Assembly (NCBI GenBank): GCA_958438955.1
Contig: CAUBTS010000079.1
Coordinates: forward strand, 1-9,806
Direction: 5' to 3'
DNA from: an uncultured Collinsella sp.
GTDB taxonomy: Bacteria; Actinomycetota; Coriobacteriia; Coriobacteriales; Coriobacteriaceae
Length of the DNA stretch: 9,806 bases
The notes under the pieces were generated by a model. That model ran no database searches, was not told the origin of the DNA, and was given only the letters and a program-made list of their open reading frames with translations. Positions 5,338 through 9,806 of this stretch are shown here, in pieces. Numbering within the stretch: the first letter of the stretch is position 1; every line of letters starts with the position of its first letter. A program made the position numbers and the translations under genes.

Positions 5338-6777
5338 TTATGCCTCCTTCGTTTTCGGTGCGGTTTTCTTGGTGCGCACGCTGAATATGGCGCAGATAAG
5401 GGAAACGAGGCCGATTGCCGCGCACACCTTGTAAGCGACGCCCGCGCCCACGGCGGTGGCTACTTGGATGCTCGCATCGACGCCGGCCGACGCGGTGACG
5501 CTTGTCATGACCGTGATGATGAGCGCCGTGCACAAACCGCCGGCGACCTGGCGGCCGGTGTTCGCGATGGCGTTGCCGTGGGCGATCATGTCATTTTTCA
5601 AAGCATTGACACCCCATGTGTTCACCGGCATGTTCGCGAGCGACTGGCCGGCGGACTGCAGCATGCAGAACAGCGCAACCACCAAGATGGGCGTGTTTAC
5701 CGTCGAAAGCGAGAGCAGGAACAGGGCGCCGGTCATGAGGGCCAGGCCGACGATCGAGATGGCACGCGGACCGAACTTGTCGAACACCACGCCGGAGATA
5801 GGGCTGATGATGATGCCCACCGCCGCGGCGGGAAGCATGGCCATGCCGGTTTCGAAGGCCGAAGCGCCAAGCGAGGTTTGCAGCAGCAACGGCAACAGCG
5901 TGTTGGTGACCAGGCATGCGGCGTTGATGAGCGTGACGATGATGGCGGCCACGCGGAACTCGCGCGTCTTGAGCGTGCCCAGTTGAAGCAGCGGGTCCTC
6001 GATTTTGCCCTGGCGTACGACGAACAGCACCAAGCACACGACACCCGCGACGATCGAGCCGAGCACCACGGGGTTGCCCCAACCCATCGACGAGGCGCTC
6101 GAGAACCCGTAGAGAAGTCCGCCGAAGGCGATGGTGGAGAGGACGACCGAGGGCAGGTCGAGCTTGGGGTTCTTCAGCTCGCCCACGTTTTTCAGCATGA
6201 ACACGCCCAGCACCAGCACGAGAATTGCGAGGGGGACGATGGCGCCGATCATGGTGCGCCAGCCGTACGTGTCGATCACCGCGCCGCCTACGACGGGGCC
6301 GACCGCGGGACCCGCCGACATGACGATGCCCGCCATGCCCATAGCAGTTCCTCGTTTCTCGACGGGGAACACCAGCATGGGAACCACCGAGACAAGCGGC
6401 ATGAGCACGCCTGAGCCCGCCGCTTGCAACACGCGACCGATGATGAGGAACAGGAAATCAGGGGCTGCGGCGCACAGCAGCGTGCCCAGCGCGAACACCA
6501 GCGTCGCCCCGAAGAATAGCGCGCGGGTGCTGAACTTGTCGATAAGGAACGCCGAAACGGGGACCATGATGCCGCTCACCAGCGGGTATATGGACATGAT
6601 CCACTGGGCAGTCGAGGCATCGATGGCGAAATCGGACATGATGACCGGCAGCGCAGGCGACATCACCGTTTGGTTCAGTAGCGCCAAGAAGGCACCCAGG
6701 ACGACGACCGCGACGATGCGGATCTGGGTACCGGTAATGCGCCCATTGGCAGGCGCGACCGTACAATTATCAGACAT
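5338..6777 (-). CDS. DHA2-family MFS multidrug efflux transporter
   Basis: A 479-residue major facilitator of the EmrB/QacA (DHA2) type with about 14 predicted membrane segments, beginning IVAVVVLGAFLALLNQTV at about residues 22-39. The antiporter motif C is clear (SAGPAVGPVVGGAVID, about residues 153-168), and a motif-A-like DKFSTR follows the second segment. These proteins export drugs or other hydrophobic compounds in exchange for protons across the cytoplasmic membrane; the substrate cannot be read from sequence. The start at 6777 has GAAGGA about 7 nt upstream. It is the first gene of an operon with the CBS gene, and has a promoter at 6985-7013 and a long leader with hairpins, so attenuation is possible. 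Confidence 0.9.
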   Translation of the reverse strand: MSDNCTVAPANGRITGTQIRIVAVVVLGAFLALLNQTVMSPALPVIMSDFAIDASTAQWIMSIYPLVSGIMVPVSAFLIDKFSTRALFFGATLVFALGTLLCAAAPDFLFLIIGRVLQAAGSGVLMPLVSVVPMLVFPVEKRGTAMGMAGIVMSAGPAVGPVVGGAVIDTYGWRTMIGAIVPLAILVLVLGVFMLKNVGELKNPKLDLPSVVLSTIAFGGLLYGFSSASSMGWGNPVVLGSIVAGVVCLVLFVVRQGKIEDPLLQLGTLKTREFRVAAIIVTLINAACLVTNTLLPLLLQTSLGASAFETGMAMLPAAAVGIIISPISGVVFDKFGPRAISIVGLALMTGALFLLSLSTVNTPILVVALFCMLQSAGQSLANMPVNTWGVNALKNDMIAHGNAIANTGRQVAGGLCTALIITVMTSVTASAGVDASIQVATAVGAGVAYKVCAAIGLVSLICAIFSVRTKKTAPKTKEA

Positions 6778-6809
6778 AAGCTTCCTTCGTATCTATTCGA
6801 TTCTTCGCC

Positions 6810-6860
6810 GAAGGCGCGCCGGCCCACGGGCGAAATAACATGCACGTGCTATGCGTGCAT
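6810..6860 (-). promoter_or_regulatory. two inverted repeats in the transporter leader
   Basis: ATGCACG (6840-6846) and CGTGCAT (6854-6860) form a perfect 7-bp inverted repeat with a 7-nt centre, and 6842-6849 is itself the palindrome GCACGTGC. Nearer the gene, TTCGCC and GGCGAA close a GC-rich hairpin over about 6806-6835. Both lie 30-85 bp before the transporter start, where a repressor or an RNA structure masking the ribosome binding site could act. Function is inferred. Confidence 0.35.
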
Positions 6861-6973
6861 CAGATACGACAGGAAGAAAGCGGCTGCTCAGAGCGCACTT
6901 GGGGAACAACAGAAGAGGCCCCGTATACCAGGGGCCGCCGAATTGCGATGTATGCTTTGGTCAAATCCTTCAT
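6860..6973 (-). CDS. possible 37-residue leader ORF of the transporter
   Basis: The minus strand has ATG at 6973 and TGA at 6862-6860, encoding a 37-residue peptide starting MKDLTKAYIAI. The ATG would be only about 5 nt from the predicted transcription start and has no Shine-Dalgarno sequence, so translation would be leaderless. The frame runs through the hairpin at 6917-6936. It may be an attenuation leader peptide or mere chance; an open stretch of this size is not significant alone. Confidence 0.2.
   Translation of the reverse strand: MKDLTKAYIAIRRPLVYGASSVVPQVRSEQPLSSCRI
6907..6936 (-). terminator. terminator-like hairpin in the transporter leader
   Basis: On the minus strand GGCCCC (6936-6931) pairs with GGGGCC (6922-6917), 8-nt loop, and is followed by TCTTCTGTTGTT, a broken U-rich tract. 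It lies about 40 nt after the predicted transcription start and 140 bp before the transporter, and nothing else is encoded on this strand upstream, so a premature terminator is the natural reading. CCCCG at 6979-6975 could pair with CGGGG of the stem as an alternative structure. Confidence 0.35.
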
Positions 6974-6984
6974 AGCGGGGAGGT

Positions 6985-7013
6985 ATTCTAGCAGCCGTCT
7001 TCGCCCCTTTCAA
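6985..7013 (-). promoter_or_regulatory. promoter of the transporter-CBS operon
   Basis: TTGAAA (7013-7008) and TAGAAT (6990-6985) are each 5 of 6 matches to the sigma-70 hexamers, with the ideal 17-bp spacer, reading toward the transporter. Transcription would start near 6978 and give a leader of about 200 nt. Confidence 0.65.
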
Positions 7014-7297
7014 GGGATGTAACCCAGACGTTGATTTTCTTCACCGAGGCGCCATCGTTGACGGGTGGCGTGCTTCTCTATCGCCACACCGCGGGGCGAG
7101 GGAACGCCGCGGCGAGCTTGTACATCGGCTATGTGTGCAGCTGCGAGCGTGTCGCCGGCGCGCGCTGGGCGCCAGTCCGATCCGGCCGACTCTTGCCGAC
7201 GGTCGGTCGCCGTCCTCCTCCATCTCCGCCTGCTCTGTTTTTGCTCGGCTCCCTTGTCGTATCATGGACGGACGAGAATTGAGCGAAGGCGGTACGT
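7014..7297. other. intergenic stretch without a recognised gene
   Basis: Between the minus-strand promoter at 6985-7013 and the ArsC-like gene at 7298 no reading frame on either strand resembles a protein. It is a divergent intergenic region. A weak TATCAT (7260-7265) with a T-rich -35-like stretch about 16 bp upstream may be the promoter of the ArsC-like gene. Otherwise I see only short GC-rich inverted repeats. Confidence 0.5.
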
Positions 7298-7639
7298 ATG
7301 AACATCCAGATATTCGGCACGAAGAAAAGCTTCGATACTAAGAAGGCGCAGCGCTATTTCAAGGAACGTCGTGTGAAGTTCCAGTTCATCGACTTGAAGG
7401 AAAAGGGGATGAGCAAAGGCGAGCTCGAAAGCGTGGCGCGCGCCGTCGGCGGGATCGACGCTGCGATCGATCCAAAGGCGAAAGATGCCGACACGGTTGC
7501 GCTCGTACAGTATCTTGCTGCCGACCAGAAGTTCGAAAAGGTGCTCGATAACCAGCAGATTCTTCGTGAGCCCATCGTTCGCAACGGCCGCCAGGCAACC
7601 GTTGGCTACGAGCCTGACGTGTGGAAGGGCTGGGAATAA
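7298..7639 (+). CDS. ArsC/Spx-family protein lacking the catalytic cysteine
   Basis: A 113-residue protein of the ArsC/YffB/Spx thioredoxin-like fold. The N-terminal strand IQIFGTKKSFDTKKAQRYF and the later PIVRNGRQATVGYEPDVW (the cis-Pro loop, with I-V after Pro) are typical of the 'arsenate reductase family' proteins of gut anaerobes. In relatives the position after GTKK is Cys, the redox residue; here residue 11 is Ser (AGC at 7328-7330), one base from TGC. The ArsC arginine pattern is not obvious. Arsenate reduction is therefore unlikely; it may be a regulator or an inactive copy. A weak GAAGGCGG ribosome binding site precedes ATG 7298. The gene stands alone between two minus-strand operons and ends in a 15-bp tandem duplication followed by a large hairpin. 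Confidence 0.85.
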   Translation: MNIQIFGTKKSFDTKKAQRYFKERRVKFQFIDLKEKGMSKGELESVARAVGGIDAAIDPKAKDADTVALVQYLAADQKFEKVLDNQQILREPIVRNGRQATVGYEPDVWKGWE

Positions 7640-7656
7640 AGCGGCTGGGAATAAAG
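7628..7656. repeat. 15-bp tandem duplication over the stop codon
   Basis: GGCTGGGAATAAAGC (7628-7642) is repeated as GGCTGGGAATAAAG at 7643-7656. The unit contains the last codons GGC-TGG-GAA and the stop TAA of the ArsC-like gene, so a second, unused stop follows 15 nt later in the same frame. It looks like a recent duplication. Confidence 0.85.
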
Positions 7657-7658
7657 TG

Positions 7659-7700
7659 AAGCGCCCACGCCCGTGGTTTTATCCACGGACGCGGGCGCTT
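7659..7700. terminator. 18-bp hairpin after the ArsC-like gene
   Basis: 7659-7676 pairs with 7683-7700 (18 positions, two mismatches, loop TTTTAT). It lies 20 bp after the stop codon and between convergent genes, the usual place for a terminator serving both strands. The T-run is poor on the plus strand (TTGCG) and modest on the minus strand (CACTTTATT), so efficiency is uncertain. Confidence 0.5.
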
Positions 7701-7730
7701 GCGTAAGACGTCTCTTGTCGTTTGAGTGGA

Positions 7731-7819
7731 GCGCCCCGGCGGCGCTGAACAACGCGCCCCGGTGACGTGGCTCGGGGCTCTTTGTGCCGCGCATCTATGA
7801 GAGGAGATATTTGATGCGC
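7731..7819 (-). terminator. hairpins downstream of the dehydratase gene
   Basis: Three short GC-rich inverted repeats follow the dehydratase stop: GCGCATC/GATGCGC (7789-7795 with 7813-7819), GCCCCG/CGGGGC (7756-7761 with 7773-7778), and GCGCC/GGCGC (7731-7745). None has a clear T-run on the minus strand. They may end the transcript together with the hairpin at 7659-7700, but the assignment is weak. Confidence 0.3.
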
Positions 7820-7826
7820 ATGGGCG

Positions 7827-9605
7827 CTACTCCATGTAGCCACCCTGAATGGCGGAAACTGCATGCTCGGTAAAGAACTTGAGCGTGCCGGAGGTATAGC
7901 GATTAGCCTTGGGCTTCCAAGCGGCTCGGCGCTCGGCCAGGACGGCATCGATCTCGGCCGGCTCCATCTCCTTGCCGGCGATGCCCACAATAGACAGCGA
8001 GCGCTCGGGGATGTTGATCTGGATAAGGTCGCCCTCCTCGATCAGGGCAATCGGGCCGCCCACGGCAGCCTCGGGCGAAACGTGACCGATAGCCGGGCCC
8101 TTGGAGGCGCCGGAGAAGCGGCCATCGGTGATAAGGGCAATGCTCGCACCCAGCTCGGGATCGCTGGCGATAGCCTCGGTGGTGTAGAACATCTCGGGCA
8201 TACCGGAACCCTTGGGGCCCTCATAGCGAATGATAACGGCATCGCCGGGCTTGACCTCGTGCGTCAGGACGGCGTGGATGGCGTCCTCCTCGCAATCGAA
8301 CGGACGGGCCTTAAGCGTGGCCTGGAACATCTCGCGCGGAACAACCGTGTGCTTGACGACGGCGCCCTCGGGGGCAAGGTTGCCGTGGAGGATGGCGATG
8401 GAGCCGTCGGTACCAAAAGCTTGGTCAAACGGGCGAATGATGTCCTCGCGCTTGAGGTTCCATTTCTCCAAGTAGCGGCCGCACTTCTCGTAGTAGCCGT
8501 TGTTCTTAAGGTCCTCGAGGTTTTCGCCGAGAGTCTTGCCGGTGACGGTCATAACGTCGAGGTGGAGCATCGACTTGATCTCCTCCATGATGCGCGGCAC
8601 GCCACCCGCATAGTAGAAGAACTGCGCCGGCCACTCACCTGCGGGACGAACGTTGAGCAGGTAGTGGGCACCACGGTGCAGACGGTCGAAGTCGTCGGCG
8701 GACATCTCGATGCCAAACTCGCGGGCGATCGCAGGGATATGCAGCAGCGAGTTGGTGGAGCCGGAAATGGCGCCGTGGACCATGATGAGGTTCTCGAAGG
8801 ACTCCTTGGTCACGATGTCGCGCGGGCACAGGTTGTGTTCGGAGAGCCACACGGACTGACGGCCGGCCTCGCGCGCAAACTCACGCAGATCGGAGCTGGT
8901 TGCGGGCAGCAGGGCCGTGCCGGGGAGCATAAGGCCCAGGGCCTCGGCGGTAACCTGCATGGTCGACGCGGTGCCCATAAAGGAGCAGGCACCGCAGCTG
9001 GGGCATGCGTTGTGCTTGGCAAACTCAAGTTCCTCGCGAGAGATCTCGCCGCGCTCGTAGCGGGCAGAAATCGCACCGAGCTGCTCCAGGGTCAACAGGT
9101 CGGGGCCTGCATCCATGACGCCGCCGGTAACGACGATGGAGGGGATGTTGATGCGGCCCATGGCCATAAGGTTCGCAGGCAGGCCCTTATCGCAGCTGGC
9201 AACAAAGACGCCGGCGTCGAACGGGGTGGCCTTGGCATGAATCTCGATCATGTTGGCGATCATGTCGCGACTGGGCAGCGAGTAGTTGATGCCGTCGTGG
9301 CCCTGGGCCTCGCCGTCGCAGATATCGGTGCAGAAGTAACGGGCACCGTGACCGCCAGCCTCGGCAACGCCAGCACGGACCTCCTCGACCAGCTCAAACA
9401 GGCCGGCAGAACCCGGGTGCGAGTCGCCGAACGTCGACTCGATAATGACCTGCGGCTTGTCCAGATCCTCGATGGTCCAGCCAGACCCCAGACGCAGCGG
9501 GTCCATCTCGGGGCTGATGGTGCGAAACTTGCCGGAACGCGGCTGCAGCTTGGCAATCAGGTTGGCTGCCTCCTGCTGAATCTGTGCCTTGGTCTTCTCG
9601 TCCAT
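7827..9605 (-). CDS. IlvD/Edd-family dehydratase, YjhG/YagF-like (probable sugar-acid dehydratase)
   Basis: A 592-residue Fe-S dehydratase. Seen are CDGEAQGHDGINYSLPSRD (Cys96), CDKGLP (Cys138), CPSCGACSFMGTASTM (Cys201, 204, 207), SGSTNSLLHIPAIA, GGVP, DVMTVTGKTLGENL, GNLAPEGAVVK and TDGRFSGASKGPAIGHVSPEA. The usual NPCxxH cysteine near residue 60 of dihydroxy-acid dehydratases is missing (STFGDSHPG), and many segments follow E. coli YjhG, a D-xylonate dehydratase. With a GntP-type permease gene directly upstream, as in the E. coli yjhF-yjhG pair, dehydration of an aldonate to a 2-keto-3-deoxy acid in the cytoplasm is more likely than branched-chain amino acid synthesis. Automatic annotation may still call it ilvD. 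ATG 9605 is chosen because GAGGAG lies 6 nt upstream; a further 12 codons to a TTG at 9641 are less likely. The permease stop is 108 bp upstream. Confidence 0.85.
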   Translation of the reverse strand: MDEKTKAQIQQEAANLIAKLQPRSGKFRTISPEMDPLRLGSGWTIEDLDKPQVIIESTFGDSHPGSAGLFELVEEVRAGVAEAGGHGARYFCTDICDGEAQGHDGINYSLPSRDMIANMIEIHAKATPFDAGVFVASCDKGLPANLMAMGRINIPSIVVTGGVMDAGPDLLTLEQLGAISARYERGEISREELEFAKHNACPSCGACSFMGTASTMQVTAEALGLMLPGTALLPATSSDLREFAREAGRQSVWLSEHNLCPRDIVTKESFENLIMVHGAISGSTNSLLHIPAIAREFGIEMSADDFDRLHRGAHYLLNVRPAGEWPAQFFYYAGGVPRIMEEIKSMLHLDVMTVTGKTLGENLEDLKNNGYYEKCGRYLEKWNLKREDIIRPFDQAFGTDGSIAILHGNLAPEGAVVKHTVVPREMFQATLKARPFDCEEDAIHAVLTHEVKPGDAVIIRYEGPKGSGMPEMFYTTEAIASDPELGASIALITDGRFSGASKGPAIGHVSPEAAVGGPIALIEEGDLIQINIPERSLSIVGIAGKEMEPAEIDAVLAERRAAWKPKANRYTSGTLKFFTEHAVSAIQGGYME

Positions 9606-9629
9606 AATGCTCTCCTCTTTTGGTTTGAA

Positions 9630-9649
9630 CGGTTGTACCAATCGTTGGT
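9630..9649 (-). promoter_or_regulatory. GntR/FadR-type operator candidate between permease and dehydratase
   Basis: GGTTGTACC (9631-9639) is GGT-N3-ACC; on the minus strand TGGTACAACCG fits TNGTNNNACNA of FadR-subfamily GntR regulators but for the last base. Overlapping it, ACCAATCGTTGGT (9637-9649) is a perfect 5-3-5 inverted repeat. Sugar-acid regulators of this subfamily (UxuR, ExuR) use related TTGGT...ACCAA sites. It lies 25-44 bp before the dehydratase start. Short sites like this occur by chance; only the context supports it. Confidence 0.3.
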
Positions 9650-9713
9650 TAATGAATCAGGTGTAAATGGGTACCGAGCGATGCACTCGGCAAAAGATGC
9701 TTAGCTACGCGAA

Positions 9714-9806
9714 CTAGGCGAAGAACGAAATCACCAGGGCGCAGGCAAGACCCGAAAGGCCGATGAGCGTCTCCATAACGGTCCAGGACTTGAGGGTGGT
9801 CTTCTC
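9714..9806 (-). CDS. GntP-family sugar-acid permease, C-terminal end (partial)
   Basis: The last 30 codons and the TAG (9716-9714) of a gene that begins beyond the window edge. The peptide EKTTLKSWTVMETLIGLSGL followed by a hydrophobic ACALVISFFA matches the conserved C-terminus of GntP-type gluconate:H+ symporters (LKxWTVMETxIGLxG). The protein would be an inner-membrane symporter for gluconate or another aldonate. It is transcribed toward the dehydratase, which begins 108 bp further on, so both are probably in one operon. Confidence 0.75.
   Translation of the reverse strand, partial: EKTTLKSWTVMETLIGLSGLACALVISFFA

Noticed and set aside
4459..6414. Long plus-strand open frame of 651 codons opposite the MGMT, CBS and MFS genes
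   Set aside because: It is extremely rich in His, Arg, Asp and Gly without domains and lies antisense to three recognisable genes; it arises from GC-biased codon positions.
7031..7282. Plus-strand 83-codon frame before the ArsC-like gene
   Set aside because: No ribosome binding site, Pro/Arg/Ser-rich low-complexity composition and no protein-like pattern.
7863..9704. Plus-strand open frame of 613 codons opposite the dehydratase
   Set aside because: Low-complexity Gly/Val/Asp/Leu composition, no start context, and exactly antisense to a well-conserved Fe-S dehydratase.

Overview
The window looks like chromosome from a moderately GC-rich anaerobic Actinomycetota, most likely a gut Coriobacteriia of the Collinsella type. 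This rests on codon use, the style of the proteins and the DUF6198, ArsC-like and IlvD/Edd gene set. It is an inference, because no ribosomal or other phylogenetic marker is present.

Layout. (1) 1-443 has no gene but is densely structured: a 19-bp perfect inverted repeat, a 16-bp palindrome, a promoter-like site, and four successive RNA hairpins, the last being an intrinsic terminator just before the ribosome binding site of a YczE/DUF6198 membrane protein (444-1124). (2) Seven 10-bp TATA-type tandem repeats lead into a lone AAA ATPase with an ORC/Cdc6-like architecture (1238-2329). About 150 bp of imperfect dyad repeats follow. (3) 2417-4087 is the wreck of a small integrated element: a tyrosine-recombinase pseudogene with a stop codon, an internal deletion and a lost C-terminus; a second decayed reading frame; repeats typical of integrase arm sites; and the 3' part of a tRNA-Met with its terminator, which marks the attachment site. 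(4) On the minus strand, 4345-6777 holds a DHA2-type 14-TM efflux transporter, a two-CBS-domain protein closely coupled behind it, and a short MGMT-fold protein that probably has its own promoter. The transporter has a promoter and a roughly 200-nt leader containing a terminator-like hairpin. (5) On the plus strand, 7298-7639 is an ArsC/Spx-family protein whose usual redox cysteine is serine. (6) On the minus strand, 7827-9605 is an IlvD/Edd dehydratase of the YjhG/YagF type preceded by the C-terminus of a GntP-family sugar-acid permease, which together suggest uptake and dehydration of an aldonic acid.

The two points most worth following are the multi-hairpin attenuator-like leader before the DUF6198 gene and the repeat arrays on both sides of the AAA ATPase. 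No complete rRNA or tRNA gene and no CRISPR array was found.
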